A DNA stretch of 64,000 nucleotides from Mesobacillus jeotgali (GCF_014856545.2 NZ_CP109811.1:178501-242500); one strand, 5' to 3'; numbered from the stretch's first letter, positions 1 to 9,525 are shown. The notes: generated by a model not told the origin, from the letters alone. Program-made: numbers and translations.

Positions 1-2
1 TT

Positions 3-8
3 CGTATA
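3..8 (+). promoter_or_regulatory. Probable -10 element of the autoregulated sigW promoter
   Basis: The hexamer CGTATA at positions 3-8 matches the SigW -10 consensus and lies about 35 bases before the sigW start codon. SigW is known to transcribe its own operon in B. subtilis. The matching -35 (TGAAAC) would fall just outside the window, so only half the promoter can be seen. Confidence 0.5.
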
Positions 9-41
9 TCGATTAGCCGCATGAAGCGCGGAGGTAAACTA

Positions 42-605
42 ATGGAGACAATCGTAAAACACAGAATAAAGCAAGTACTCAAGGGAGACCAGAATGCCTA
101 TGGAGAGATTGTTGAGGTATACAAGGACAAGGTATTCCAACTTTGCTACCGTATGCTCGGGAATCGGCACGAGGCAGAAGATATTGCACAGGAGGCTTTT
201 ATCCGTGCATATATCAATATTAACAGCTTCAATCAAAACTTGAAGTTTTCTACATGGCTGTATAGAATAGCTACTAACCTATGTATTGACCGGATCCGCA
301 AAAAGAAACCGGATTATTTCCTTGATGCGGAAGTACCTGGAACAGAAGGCTTGACGATGTATTCCCAGGTTCCATCTGAAACACCCTTACCAGAGGATGA
401 AGTAGAAAGTATCGAATTGCATGATACCATCCAAAAAGAAATATCAAAACTACCCGATAAATATCGGTCTGTAATCGTATTAAAGTATATTGAAGAACTT
501 AGCCTCAATGAGATCAGTGAAATACTGGATTTGCCGCTTGGCACGGTGAAGACGAGGATCCATCGAGGAAGAGAAGCCTTAAGGCAGCAGTTGCGACACG
601 TATAA
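42..605 (+). CDS. sigW: RNA polymerase ECF sigma factor SigW
   Basis: Extracytoplasmic-function sigma factor that directs the cell-envelope stress regulon. The 187-residue product has region 2 (about residues 18-95; core-binding and -10 recognition, with KFSTWLYRIATNLCIDRIRK near its end) and region 4 (about 133-182; helix-turn-helix ending LGTVKTRIHRGREAL). The ATG at 42 is chosen over the in-frame ATG at 21 because GGAGG lies 8 bases before it and the length then equals that of B. subtilis SigW. It is followed 16 bases later by rsiW, its anti-sigma factor. The window edge cuts the promoter. Confidence 0.96.
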   Translation: METIVKHRIKQVLKGDQNAYGEIVEVYKDKVFQLCYRMLGNRHEAEDIAQEAFIRAYININSFNQNLKFSTWLYRIATNLCIDRIRKKKPDYFLDAEVPGTEGLTMYSQVPSETPLPEDEVESIELHDTIQKEISKLPDKYRSVIVLKYIEELSLNEISEILDLPLGTVKTRIHRGREALRQQLRHV

Positions 606-621
606 GGTGAGGTGAAAGAAT

Positions 622-1275
622 ATGAAATGTTCCGAACAAATTATCGACTATATGCATGAATACTTAGATGAAGAAATCTCCGAAGAACATGAAAAGGTAC
701 TAAGAGAGCACCTGCAAAGCTGTTCAGATTGCCAGGAATACTTCAGGGAGATGAATAAGTCAATCGCTCTTGTGCAGAGCACTTCCCATATCCAGGCACC
801 AGATGATTTTACTTCAAAAGTGATGGCCGGCCTGCCGAAGGAAAAGAAAAAGACGGAAATCCAACGCTGGTTCAGGAGCCATCCATTTATAACGGCTGCC
901 TCGCTTTTCCTGGCGTTGATGACTGGCAGCATCTTTTCGACTTGGAATGAAGAACACCAGTTTTCCGTATCGAAGCAGCCTAATCTGATTGTTGAGAATG
1001 ATACGGTTATCGTACCTGAAGGGGAAGTCGTCAAAGGAGATGTCGTTGTCAGGAATGGCAAGGTGAAAATAGAAGGCGAGGTCCAGGGTAATGTCACAGT
1101 GATCAACGGTGAGCTGATCAATGCTGAGAATTATATGGCATCAGCCGGAAATGTCACCGGTGAAATAACAGAGGTTAATGAAGTGTTCGAGTGGATCTGG
1201 TACCATATTAAAAAAACAGCTAAAAACACGGCAGATCTTTTTGAGAACGACGAAAAGGAACAGTCATTCCAATAG
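622..1275 (+). CDS. rsiW: Anti-sigma-W factor RsiW
   Basis: Single-pass membrane anti-sigma factor that holds SigW inactive until cut by intramembrane proteolysis. The cytoplasmic N-terminus has the zinc anti-sigma motif H-x3-C-x2-C (His30, Cys34, Cys37). One transmembrane segment spans about residues 88-107. The outer part (about 125-160) has short repeats of the type GxVxVxxGxxxIxG, resembling bactofilin or polymer-forming beta-helix repeats. At 217 residues it is close to the B. subtilis protein (about 208). SD GAGGTGA precedes the ATG. It is co-transcribed with sigW and closed by a terminator at 1258-1292. Confidence 0.93.
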   Translation: MKCSEQIIDYMHEYLDEEISEEHEKVLREHLQSCSDCQEYFREMNKSIALVQSTSHIQAPDDFTSKVMAGLPKEKKKTEIQRWFRSHPFITAASLFLALMTGSIFSTWNEEHQFSVSKQPNLIVENDTVIVPEGEVVKGDVVVRNGKVKIEGEVQGNVTVINGELINAENYMASAGNVTGEITEVNEVFEWIWYHIKKTAKNTADLFENDEKEQSFQ

Positions 1276-1292
1276 GAATGGCTGTTTTTTAA
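1258..1292 (+). terminator. Rho-independent terminator of sigW-rsiW
   Basis: Inverted repeat AACAGTCATTCC / GGAATGGCTGTT around a short AATA loop, followed by a run of T. It overlaps the end of rsiW. Confidence 0.85.
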
Positions 1293-1653
1293 GGCTCCCT
1301 TTTGCAAGGGTTGGTTGGGGGTCAGCAGCCAAGGTGACATCATTATAATTTGAACAAAGCTTATGGTATAATAAAAAAGTTACCTTTGTTTATAGCTGAA
1401 ACAGATTGGTCATCTTTTGTATTTTTTACAAAGGGCGATTTTGCTTTGTATGATTTTTTACACCGCATTTTGAAAGGTTTCATCTTTCTGGCTGCTCATT
1501 AACTGTGTGCACTCGAAAACCTTGAAGCTGATTTTTTACTTTTCTATAGTTAACAACAAAGATACAAAGAAGCCTTTAAAAAAGGCTGATGAACCTTCAG
1601 GGCAGTCTTAGAGACTTCTGAAGGAGCCTTACTAAACTACTGGAGGAAGTGCA
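1293..1653 (+). promoter_or_regulatory. Intergenic leader of cdaA with two competing hairpins
   Basis: The 360-base gap between rsiW and cdaA has no credible gene. Near its end AGCCTTT (1571-1577) pairs with AAAGGCT (1581-1587) around AAA. The same AAGGCT (1582-1587) can instead pair with AGCCTT (1625-1630), enclosing a second stem CCTTCAG (1594-1600) / CTGAAGG (1618-1624). The two folds exclude each other and the second ends 10 bases before the SD of cdaA. No T-run follows. A weak ECF-like pair, TGAAAC (1397) and TGTA (1418), is also present. A regulatory role is inference. Confidence 0.45.
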
Positions 1654-2481
1654 ATGTCGTTTGCGGATTTCGATTTTTTAGAATATCTAGCTAATATTGT
1701 TGACATTCTCCTGGTTTGGTTCGTCATTTACAAGCTGATTGCAATTATTCGAGGTACGAAGGCTGTCCAGCTTTTAAAAGGGATTTTTGTCATCCTGATT
1801 GTAAAGTTTATCAGTGATTACTTCGGATTGAATACGCTCAGCTGGATGATGGAACAAGTACTAACCTGGGGATTCCTGGCCATTATCATCATCTTCCAGC
1901 CTGAATTGCGGCGGGCACTCGAACAGATCGGCAGAGGGCGGCTTTTTTCCAGAACAGGTCTGCAGGAAGAAGAAGACGAAGAGAAGATGGTGGAGGCTAT
2001 TATCAAGGCAACCGATTATATGGCCAAGCGCCGGATCGGGGCATTGATCTCAATTGAAAGAGAAACAGGAATGAGTGATTACATAGAGACAGGCATCCAG
2101 CTTCAATCAAAAATCTCCTCTGAACTGTTGATTAATCTTTTTATACCGAATACGCCGCTTCATGATGGAGCTGTGGTGATACAGAAAAACATCGTCGCTG
2201 CGGCTGCTTGTTATTTGCCGCTGTCGGAAAGTCCTTTCATTTCGAAGGAACTGGGTACAAGGCACAGAGCCGCGCTCGGAATCAGTGAAGTAACCGACAG
2301 TATCACAATTGTCGTGTCTGAGGAAACAGGGAATGTATCGGTTACCCGGAATGGCGAACTTTACAGGGACTTGAGCGGGGAAACGCTAAGGGAACTGCTT
2401 ACAGCCGAGCTGGTTTCGCCATCAAGAATCAAGCAGGCAGCTTCTACCCGCTGGAATTGGAGGGGGAAGAAAAATGGATAA
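1654..2481 (+). CDS. cdaA: Diadenylate cyclase CdaA (c-di-AMP synthase)
   Basis: Membrane-bound enzyme that condenses two ATP into cyclic di-AMP, the messenger controlling potassium, osmolyte and wall homeostasis. Three N-terminal membrane helices (about residues 12-30, 40-57, 64-81) precede a DAC domain (about 105-255) with the catalytic DGA motif at 171-173 and RHR at 203-205. Length 275 is normal for CdaA/DacA. SD GGAGG stands 8 bases before the ATG. It overlaps cdaR by 8 bases and glmM follows, the conserved cdaA-cdaR-glmM operon in which CdaR and GlmM modulate the cyclase. Confidence 0.96.
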   Translation: MSFADFDFLEYLANIVDILLVWFVIYKLIAIIRGTKAVQLLKGIFVILIVKFISDYFGLNTLSWMMEQVLTWGFLAIIIIFQPELRRALEQIGRGRLFSRTGLQEEEDEEKMVEAIIKATDYMAKRRIGALISIERETGMSDYIETGIQLQSKISSELLINLFIPNTPLHDGAVVIQKNIVAAAACYLPLSESPFISKELGTRHRAALGISEVTDSITIVVSEETGNVSVTRNGELYRDLSGETLRELLTAELVSPSRIKQAASTRWNWRGKKNG

Positions 2482-3706
2482 ATGGATGGATAATCCCTGG
2501 TTCATAAAAGTCGTTGCCCTTGTTCTTGCTGTCCTGCTGTTTGGATCTGTACCTAAAAACGATCCAGATAAGCCTGGCGATGTGAATGTACCATCAGATG
2601 AAAAGGTGGAGACGATTGAAGAAGTGCCGGTAAAAAGGATTTATGATACCGATACTTTGGTAGTATCAGGTGTTCCTGAAACAGTTTCCGTCACGCTTCA
2701 AGGACCGAAGAATTTGGTGCAGCAGGCGAAGACACTGAGGAACTTCGAAGTGTTCGTTGATTTAACAGATGCCGAAATCGGCAATCAGCGAGTGCCGATC
2801 ACGATTAAAGATGTCTCAGACCGCCTGACCGTAACCATCGAACCTGGGTATGCAAATGTTTCAATCCAGGAAAAGGTTACGAAGGAATTCAGTGTGGAGG
2901 CAGAATTCAACGGGAATATAGTGGAGGAAGGCTATATAGCTGAAAAGCCGTCAGTAAAGCCTAATAAAGTCCAAATAACAGGTGCAAAGGATGTTATCGA
3001 CAGAATCACGTATGTGAAAGCAACTGTCAATTCTTCCGGGAAGGTGTCAGACACCATCACGCGAGAAGCAAGTATTCTTGCGCTGGATAAAGATATGAAT
3101 AAACTTGATGTTGTTGTCGAACCTGGCGTTGTCGAGGTAACGATTCCGATTAAAAGCTCAAGCAAAAAGGTACCAATTGATATTGTCCGGAAAGGAACTC
3201 CTCCAAGCGGGGTAACAATCGATTCAATCACTTTGGAAACGAAGGAAGCTGAGATCATCGCTGACCCAGGTGTTCTCGAGAAATTTGATCGTGTCAGGGT
3301 CGAAGTGGATGTAAGCAAGATTGAGGAGGATACGGAAATCACCCTTCCAGTCATTATTGGTGAAGGAATTGTCCGGGTTTCCCCTGAAACGGTAAAAGTG
3401 GCTGTAAAAGTCACAACGGCTTCCGAGATAAACATCTCTAATGTTCCAATAGAAATTGATGGGATGGATGCCGGCTATGAAGTCAATTTCCTTGATCCCG
3501 CAGATGGCCAGACTAATTTGACCGTTTCTGGACCGAGTGAGATTGTTTCGGCCCTGTCATCCGATGATTTTAAAGTCTTGATCGATGTGTCGGAACTTGA
3601 GGAAGGGAATCATGAAGTCGAGATGAAGGTGACAGCACCTCAAAATATAACGTGGAAGCTGGCTAAAGAAACGGCCAGTATATCGGTTGCGAAAAAAGAT
3701 GCGTAA
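2474..3706 (+). CDS. cdaR: CdaA regulator CdaR (YbbR-domain protein)
   Basis: Extracytoplasmic partner and regulator of CdaA. The 410-residue product begins with one membrane anchor (about residues 9-25) followed by four YbbR-type beta domains, beginning near residues 50, 138, 228 and 322; each carries a TVSGP- or ITGAK-like turn. It is somewhat shorter than the B. subtilis homologue (about 483). The start overlaps the end of cdaA, implying translational coupling; SD GGAGGGGGAAG lies inside cdaA. The ligand is unknown; a link to wall or aminosugar status is inferred from the operon. Confidence 0.93.
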   Translation: MDKWMDNPWFIKVVALVLAVLLFGSVPKNDPDKPGDVNVPSDEKVETIEEVPVKRIYDTDTLVVSGVPETVSVTLQGPKNLVQQAKTLRNFEVFVDLTDAEIGNQRVPITIKDVSDRLTVTIEPGYANVSIQEKVTKEFSVEAEFNGNIVEEGYIAEKPSVKPNKVQITGAKDVIDRITYVKATVNSSGKVSDTITREASILALDKDMNKLDVVVEPGVVEVTIPIKSSSKKVPIDIVRKGTPPSGVTIDSITLETKEAEIIADPGVLEKFDRVRVEVDVSKIEEDTEITLPVIIGEGIVRVSPETVKVAVKVTTASEINISNVPIEIDGMDAGYEVNFLDPADGQTNLTVSGPSEIVSALSSDDFKVLIDVSELEEGNHEVEMKVTAPQNITWKLAKETASISVAKKDA

Positions 3707-3742
3707 TGACTGCAATTTTTCATACAAGGAGAGATTCTAAGA

Positions 3743-5092
3743 ATGGGTAAATATTTCGGTACAGACGGAGTACGTGGTGTTGCGAACAGCGAATTAACGC
3801 CAGAATTAGCTTTCATGCTTGGACGCTTTGGAGGCTATGTCCTGACAAAGGAGCATGATCGTCCTAAGGTATTGATCGGAAGGGACACTCGTATTTCCGG
3901 ACATATGCTTGAAGGTGCGCTGGTAGCCGGCCTATTATCAATCGGAGCAGAGGTCATGAGGCTCGGCGTTATCTCAACTCCAGGGGTGGCCTATTTAACG
4001 AAAGCTCTTGGCGCGCAGGCTGGCGTCATGATTTCTGCCTCTCACAATCCAATAGCTGATAATGGAATTAAATTCTTTGGGCCGGATGGATATAAGCTGT
4101 CTGATGATCAAGAGAATGAAATCGAACAATTGATGGATATGGACAAGGATGAGCTGCCTCGCCCAGTAGGTGCTAATCTTGGACAGGTAAATGATTACTT
4201 TGAAGGCGGACAAAAGTACCTTCAGTATCTAAAGCAATCTGTAGATGAAGAATTCACAGGTCTTCATATCGCGCTTGACTGCGCACATGGAGCAACTTCA
4301 TCATTGGCTACGCATTTATTTGCTGACCTTGATGCTGATACTTCTACAATGGGTGCATCGCCTAACGGTTTGAACATTAATGATGGCGTCGGATCGACAC
4401 ATCCGGAAGCACTTGCTGAATTCGTAAAGGAAAAGGGAGCGGATTTAGGCCTTGCTTTTGACGGAGATGGCGACCGCCTGATTGCGATTGATGAAAAAGG
4501 AAACATCGTTGACGGCGACCAGATCATGTATATCTGCGGAAAATTCATGAAGGAACGCGGACAGCTGAAACAAGGTACTGTTGTATCAACTGTGATGAGC
4601 AATCTTGGTTTTTACAAAGGCCTTGAGGAAAATGGAGTTCAAAGTGTTCAAACAGCGGTTGGTGACCGTTATGTAGTGGAAGAAATGAAGAAGAACGGCT
4701 ATAATCTCGGCGGCGAGCAATCCGGCCACATCATCTTCCTGGACTACAACACGACTGGTGATGGCCTGCTTACTGGCCTGCAGCTTGCCAATATCATGAA
4801 AGCTACGAAAAAGCCGCTTTCAGAGCTGGCAGGGGAAATGAAGAAATTCCCTCAGGTTCTCGTGAATATCAGAGTGACGGATAAGCACCACGTAACAGAT
4901 AACGAGAAGGTAAAAGAAGTAATCGAACAGGTTGAAGCAGAAATGAACGGCAACGGCCGTATCCTTGTTCGTCCTTCAGGAACAGAGCCTTTGGTACGTG
5001 TCATGGCAGAAGCAGCAACAGCAGAGCTTTGCGAAGAATATGTAAGACGAATTGCTGTCGTGGTTGAAGAAGAAATGGGATTAAAAGAATAA
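3743..5092 (+). CDS. glmM: Phosphoglucosamine mutase GlmM
   Basis: Cytosolic enzyme converting glucosamine-6-phosphate to glucosamine-1-phosphate for UDP-GlcNAc and peptidoglycan synthesis. All four phosphohexomutase domains are recognisable: catalytic phosphoserine loop SASHNP (Ser100), metal loop DGDGDR, sugar-binding loop GGEQSG and C-terminal phosphate-binding RPSGTEP. Length 449 is typical. SD AAGGAGAG precedes the ATG at 3743. It is third in the cda operon; GlmM is known to inhibit CdaA directly in several Firmicutes. It is next upstream of glmS, which makes its substrate. Confidence 0.97.
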   Translation: MGKYFGTDGVRGVANSELTPELAFMLGRFGGYVLTKEHDRPKVLIGRDTRISGHMLEGALVAGLLSIGAEVMRLGVISTPGVAYLTKALGAQAGVMISASHNPIADNGIKFFGPDGYKLSDDQENEIEQLMDMDKDELPRPVGANLGQVNDYFEGGQKYLQYLKQSVDEEFTGLHIALDCAHGATSSLATHLFADLDADTSTMGASPNGLNINDGVGSTHPEALAEFVKEKGADLGLAFDGDGDRLIAIDEKGNIVDGDQIMYICGKFMKERGQLKQGTVVSTVMSNLGFYKGLEENGVQSVQTAVGDRYVVEEMKKNGYNLGGEQSGHIIFLDYNTTGDGLLTGLQLANIMKATKKPLSELAGEMKKFPQVLVNIRVTDKHHVTDNEKVKEVIEQVEAEMNGNGRILVRPSGTEPLVRVMAEAATAELCEEYVRRIAVVVEEEMGLKE

Positions 5093-5102
5093 TAATCAGT
5101 CA

Positions 5103-5150
5103 TATGCATAAGGGCTTCGTCACATAAAAGAGCCCTTATGCATATTTATT
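5103..5150 (+). terminator. Hairpin after glmM, probable terminator
   Basis: GCATAAGGGCT and AGCCCTTATGC form an 11-bp stem around a TCGTCACATAAAAG loop. The following tract (ATATTTATTT) is T-rich but not pure. It probably ends the cdaA-cdaR-glmM transcript. Confidence 0.7.
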
Positions 5151-5219
5151 TAGGAAGGGAGTTTTCAGTCGTCCGGTATAGGGTAATTGTACGGGAGGGC
5201 TGTTTTCCTTTGTTTTCTA

Positions 5220-5248
5220 TTGACGGATAGGTATGTATCATGTATGAT
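5220..5248 (+). promoter_or_regulatory. SigA promoter of glmS
   Basis: -35 TTGACG (5220-5225), 17-base spacer, -10 TATGAT (5243-5248). Transcription from about 5255 would begin roughly 80 bases before the ribozyme core. Confidence 0.8.
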
Positions 5249-5332
5249 AATCCTGTTTTTGAAAAAGGTTGTTTTTTGCCTTGAAAACAATTTTTCGAAA
5301 GGTGGGCAGAGGTAGATCAATGGAAAACTAAA

Positions 5333-5498
5333 AGCGCCAGGACTAATCCCTGACCGAAATTGTGGATTAGTTGACGAGGTGGAGGTTTATCGAAGTTTCG
5401 GCGGATGCCTCCCGGCTGAAAGCACAGCCGCGAATTCCATCTTCAAAACATTAGGGCAACTTAATGCACAAAAAGATGGGGATGCTAAAACTAAAGAG
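5333..5498 (+). ncRNA. glmS ribozyme (glucosamine-6-phosphate riboswitch)
   Basis: Self-cleaving riboswitch that uses glucosamine-6-phosphate as cofactor, destabilising glmS mRNA when the product is plentiful. The segment has the family core: AGCGCCAG at the cleavage site (cleavage expected between 5333 and 5334), TTGACGAGGTGGAGGTTTAT, then TTTCGGCGGATGCCTCCCGG, and a distal domain ending near GATGCTAAAACTAAAG. It lies directly upstream of glmS in the right orientation. Confidence 0.95.
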
Positions 5499-5543
5499 GA
5501 TTGGATTTTTGAAGTCTGACCTCAAACCAATTATATGAGATAA

Positions 5544-5582
5544 GGGGGCAAGCTGCCCCTATATAAGAGGCTTCTTGCCCCC
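5544..5582 (+). other. Stable hairpin between ribozyme and glmS SD
   Basis: GGGGGCAAG (5544-5552) pairs perfectly with CTTGCCCCC (5574-5582) around a 21-base loop. No T-run follows and the SD (AGGAGG, 5591-5596) begins only 8 bases later, so it is not an ordinary terminator. It may protect the 5' end left downstream of the ribozyme; this is inference. Confidence 0.6.
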
Positions 5583-5606
5583 TGTCGTACAGGAGGAAAA
5601 GAAGTT

Positions 5607-7409
5607 ATGTGTGGAATCGTTGGATATATCGGAAGTAATGACTCGAAAGAGATTTTATTAAAAGGTCTGGAAAAGCTTGAGTATAGAGGGTATGACTCTG
5701 CGGGGATCGCAGTCATGAACGAAAAAGGAGTTCACGTTTTTAAGGAAAAAGGACGCATCGCGGACCTTCGCAATGCAGTGGACAATGATGTAATGGCCAA
5801 CGCTGGAATCGGCCATACTCGTTGGGCAACTCACGGTCCTCCAAGCAAGGTGAACGCTCACCCTCACCAGAGCACAACTGGCAGACTGACTCTTGTCCAC
5901 AATGGTGTCATCGAGAACTATGATCTATTGAAGCGCGAGTATTTGCAGAATGTCGAATTGAAAAGTGAAACAGACACTGAAATTATCGTCCAGTTAATCG
6001 AACTGTTCGTAAAAGAAGGTCTGAGCCTGGAAGAAGCCTTCCGTAAGACGCTTACACTTTTACATGGTTCATATGCACTTGCCCTTATAGATGAGCAAAA
6101 CGAAGACACGATTTTTGTGGCAAAAAACAAGAGCCCGCTTCTAGTCGGCCTTGGCGATGGCTTCAATGTTGTTGCCAGTGATGCAATGGCAATGATTCAG
6201 GTAACAAACCAATACGTTGAACTGATGGACAAGGAAATGGTCATTGTCACGAAAGACGAAGTGACAATCAAGAACCTTGAGGGAGAAGTGGTTTCACGCG
6301 CTCCTTACACTGCAGAACTTGATGCAAGCGATATTGAAAAGGGAACATACCCGCACTACATGCTCAAGGAAATCGACGAGCAGCCGCTTGTGATGCGTAA
6401 AATCATCCAGAACTACCAGGATGGCGAAGGCGCGCTTGAAATCGACTCTGACATCGTCGCTGCGATGAAGGAAGCAGATCGCATCTATATTATCGCTGCT
6501 GGTACTTCTTATCATGCAGGTCTTGTCGGCAAGCAGTTCATCGAGAAATTGGCGAAGATTCCTGTTGAAGTTCATATCTCAAGTGAATTCGGCTACAATA
6601 TGCCACTTCTATCTGAAAAGCCATTGTTCATCTTCATTTCACAGAGCGGAGAAACTGCGGACAGCCGCCAGGTTCTTGTTCAAGTGAAGGAAATGGGCTA
6701 CAAGGCTTTGACGATTACGAACGTACCAGGTTCAACACTTTCCCGTGAAGCAGATTACACTCTTCTTCTTCATGCTGGTCCGGAAATCGCGGTAGCTTCA
6801 ACAAAAGCATACACAGCACAGCTTGCTGTCCTGTCAATTTTGGCTGAAGTGACAGCTCGCGGTATGGGCCATGAAGTTGACTTCGACCTTGTACAGGAGC
6901 TGGGAATCGTGGCAACAGCGATGGAAGCTCTTTGCGATGACAAAGAAGAATTCGAAAGCATTGCACACGAATACCTGACTGTTACAAGAAACGCATTCTT
7001 CATCGGACGCGGAATTGACTTCTACGTGGGACTTGAAGGCGCGTTGAAACTGAAGGAAATCTCGTACATCCAGGCGGAAGGCTTTGCTGGCGGAGAATTG
7101 AAGCATGGAACAATTGCTTTGATCGAAGAAGGCACACCAGTCATCGCCCTTGCAACACAAGAATTTGTTAACCTGAGCATCCGTGGAAACGTCAAAGAAG
7201 TCGTTGCCCGCGGAGCAAACCCGTGCATCATCTCCATGAACGGACTGGAAACAGACGAAGACCGCTTCGTCATCCCAGAAGTGCACAGCCTATTAACACC
7301 TCTTATCTCAGTAATCCCGCTGCAGTTGATCTCATACTACGCAGCGCTGCACCGCGACTGTGACGTCGATAAGCCACGTAATCTGGCTAAATCAGTTACG
7401 GTTGAATAA
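5607..7409 (+). CDS. glmS: Glutamine-fructose-6-phosphate aminotransferase (isomerizing) GlmS
   Basis: Makes glucosamine-6-phosphate from fructose-6-phosphate and glutamine, the first committed step to UDP-GlcNAc. The N-terminal class II glutaminase domain starts with catalytic Cys2 (MCGIVGYIG) and has the HTRWATHG motif. Two SIS sugar-isomerase domains follow (around residues 290-420 and 460-590, with AAGTSYHAG and SQSGETADS). The C-terminus AKSVTVE is the conserved family ending. Length 600 is standard. SD AGGAGG stands 10 bases upstream. It is controlled by the ribozyme at 5333-5498 and ended by a terminator at 7421-7458. Confidence 0.98.
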   Translation: MCGIVGYIGSNDSKEILLKGLEKLEYRGYDSAGIAVMNEKGVHVFKEKGRIADLRNAVDNDVMANAGIGHTRWATHGPPSKVNAHPHQSTTGRLTLVHNGVIENYDLLKREYLQNVELKSETDTEIIVQLIELFVKEGLSLEEAFRKTLTLLHGSYALALIDEQNEDTIFVAKNKSPLLVGLGDGFNVVASDAMAMIQVTNQYVELMDKEMVIVTKDEVTIKNLEGEVVSRAPYTAELDASDIEKGTYPHYMLKEIDEQPLVMRKIIQNYQDGEGALEIDSDIVAAMKEADRIYIIAAGTSYHAGLVGKQFIEKLAKIPVEVHISSEFGYNMPLLSEKPLFIFISQSGETADSRQVLVQVKEMGYKALTITNVPGSTLSREADYTLLLHAGPEIAVASTKAYTAQLAVLSILAEVTARGMGHEVDFDLVQELGIVATAMEALCDDKEEFESIAHEYLTVTRNAFFIGRGIDFYVGLEGALKLKEISYIQAEGFAGGELKHGTIALIEEGTPVIALATQEFVNLSIRGNVKEVVARGANPCIISMNGLETDEDRFVIPEVHSLLTPLISVIPLQLISYYAALHRDCDVDKPRNLAKSVTVE

Positions 7410-7420
7410 ATGTGTGTTGG

Positions 7421-7458
7421 AACCCAGTCAGCATTTGATGCTGGCTGGGTTTTTTTTG
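7421..7458 (+). terminator. Rho-independent terminator of glmS
   Basis: AACCCAGTCAGCAT and ATGCTGGCTGGGTT form a long stem with a short loop, followed by eight T. Confidence 0.95.
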
Positions 7459-7468
7459 TTTTATTTAA

Positions 7469-8577
7469 GCCTCTGCATTGCCCGAAAAAGGAGACTGAGC
7501 ATTAAAACGGTAAAAGAAATGCCTCTTCATTTACCGAAAAAGGAGACTGAGCATTAAAACGGTAAAAGAAACACCTCTGCATTTACCGAAAAAGAAGAAT
7601 GAGCATTAAAACGGTAAAAGAAATGCCTGTTCATTTACCGAAAAAGGAGACTGAGCATTAAAACGGTAAAAGAAATAGCCTGTTCATTTACCAAAAAAGA
7701 AGAATGAGCATTAAAACGGTAAAAGAAACACCTCTGCATTTACCGAAAAAGAAGACTGAGCATTAAAACGGTAAAAGAAATGCCTCTTCATTTACCTAAA
7801 AGGGGACTGAGCATTAAAACGGTAAAAGAAACCTCTTCATTACCTGGGACTGACATTAACGTAAAAAAAGCCTGTGCATTACCGAAAAGACTGAGCATTA
7901 AAACGGTAAAAGAAATGCCACTCATTTACCTAAAAGGGACTGAGCATTAAAACGGTAAAAGAAACACCTCTGCATTTACCGAAAAAGACTGAGCATTAAA
8001 ACGGTAACAGAAATGCCTGTTCATTTACCGAAAAAGGAGACTGAGCATTAAAACGGTAAAAGAAATGCCACTTCATTTACCTAAAAAGGGGACTGAGCAT
8101 TAAAACGGTAAAAGAAACACCTCTGCATTTACCGAAAAAGAAGACTGAGCATTAAAACGGTAAAAGAAACACTTCTGCATTTACCGAAAAAGAAGAATTA
8201 GGATTAAAATGGTAAAAGAAATGCCTGTTCATTTACCGAAAAAGGAGACTGAGCATTAAAACGGTAAAAGAAATGCCTCTTCATCCTAAAAAGGGGACTG
8301 AACATTAAAACGGTAACAGAAATGCCTGTTCATTTACCGAAAAAGGAGACTGAGCATTAAAACGGTAAAAGAAATGCCTGTGCATTTACCGAAAAAGAAG
8401 AATGAGCATTAAAACGGTAAAAGAAATGCCACTTCATTTACCTAAAAAGGGGACTGAGCATTAAAACGGTAAAAGAAACACCTCTGCATTTACCGAAAAA
8501 GAAGAATGAGCATTAAAACGGTAAAAGGAGCGTCTCTTCATTTACCGAAAAAGTGAATTAGTGCTGAAAGGTAAAAG
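7469..8577. repeat. Tandem array A: about 21 copies of a 52-bp repeat
   Basis: Direct tandem repeats fill the space between the glmS terminator and the NERD gene. The period is exactly 52 bp where intact (for example ATTAAAAC at 7501, 7553 and 7605); a few units near 7830-7930 and 8280 are shortened. Each unit carries TTTACCG and CGGTAAA as an inverted repeat, joined by purine-rich GAAAAAGGAGACTGAGC and followed by an AGAAATGCC-type link. Units differ by scattered substitutions. There are no unique spacers, so it is not CRISPR. No gene is credible inside it. Confidence 0.95.
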
Positions 8578-8619
8578 CAGAGTCTCTCCTCTACTGTCAC
8601 TATAATATGAGGGATCAAA

Positions 8620-9525
8620 TTAAAGAAAATACCGTGTATTTCTTTCGCCCAGTGATTCCAAATTCGAAAGAAGTATCCGTCTAACCGATTTTAAGGGTAC
8701 TACGCCATTACACCATTCATGAACCAAAGATGTGGTCACTTTTTTATCTGGTAATAAGAGCTTGAGTTCACCTACACTCCGGAGTACTGCAGTATCAATT
8801 TTTTCATGACTGCCGCAGTGACTGCACACTAACTCCCTTTTCACAACCACGTCCACAAACGAATGACACTCTCCACAAACAATACCTTTTTTCAACTGTT
8901 CATACTCATACTTCGGTACTCGTTTATAGGGATTATCCACTGTATGCAACTCAAGCAGCTTGTCGGCAATCTTCTGATGAAGGTTATTCAGAGTGGATTG
9001 TCTTTTATTCAACTTTTTCATAAAGCGGTTCAGCTGGCTGGGTAAGATGATAGGTGCATTCTTTGGGGCCTGATACAGGGTGAACTCGGGGTTGATGAAT
9101 AAGACATAGGATTCAACCTCTAGGTGAAAGCCGAGGCTGGATAGCAGTTGGCGAAAGAGAGAGGTACTACGCTTTAACTGGATCAGGGGATCTTTAATTT
9201 CTTCGCCATTGATGATTTTGAGGCGTTCGTCTTCGTAGTAGTAGTCACCTTCGTAATCTTTTACCTCGAATAGTAGAATTTTATTCTGCGTAATGACACT
9301 AGAATCAATCTGGAACGTGGTGCTGCTTGCCTCGAGGAGGAGGTCGTTCAACGTCAGGTTTTGTATCTCAAGGCTTTGCATCCATATGTCGTATTGGACT
9401 TCACCTTTGTAGCCTTTCCTCAGGCTATAGTGTCTCTGCTTGTCTTTTTCCGTGAAGATCATTCGTGGTTCCAGGAGATTCATAATTTTTAATTCATCTG
9501 ATTCATAACGGTATTTTAGAATCAT
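8620..9525 (-). CDS. NERD (nuclease-related) domain protein with zinc ribbon
   Basis: Predicted cytoplasmic protein of 301 residues. The N-terminal half has a NERD domain (about residues 35-150): GEVQYDIW, then Q-I-D-S-S-V-I and FEVKDYEGDYY, the restriction-endonuclease-like D...E-x-K core. The C-terminal part has a CxxC...CxxC zinc ribbon (CGEC and CSHC, around 215-240). The ATG at 9525 is preferred over the one at 9534 because AAAGGA stands 8 bases before the former and overlaps the latter. It is flanked by array A on its 3' side and by a 36-bp repeat cluster upstream. Substrate and role are unknown; nuclease activity is inferred from the fold. Confidence 0.8.
   Translation of the reverse strand: MILKYRYESDELKIMNLLEPRMIFTEKDKQRHYSLRKGYKGEVQYDIWMQSLEIQNLTLNDLLLEASSTTFQIDSSVITQNKILLFEVKDYEGDYYYEDERLKIINGEEIKDPLIQLKRSTSLFRQLLSSLGFHLEVESYVLFINPEFTLYQAPKNAPIILPSQLNRFMKKLNKRQSTLNNLHQKIADKLLELHTVDNPYKRVPKYEYEQLKKGIVCGECHSFVDVVVKRELVCSHCGSHEKIDTAVLRSVGELKLLLPDKKVTTSLVHEWCNGVVPLKSVRRILLSNLESLGERNTRYFL

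Noticed and set aside
1397..1421. SigW-type promoter before cdaA
   Set aside because: TGAAAC is present but the -10 is TGTA at a 15-base spacing; too weak to list as a separate promoter.
7360..7557. Open frame over glmS end and first repeats
   Set aside because: Overlaps glmS and its terminator and continues into the repeat; no SD.
7469..8577. CRISPR array
   Set aside because: Units abut as 52-bp tandem copies with internal variation spread along the unit; there are no unique spacers of constant size and no cas genes.
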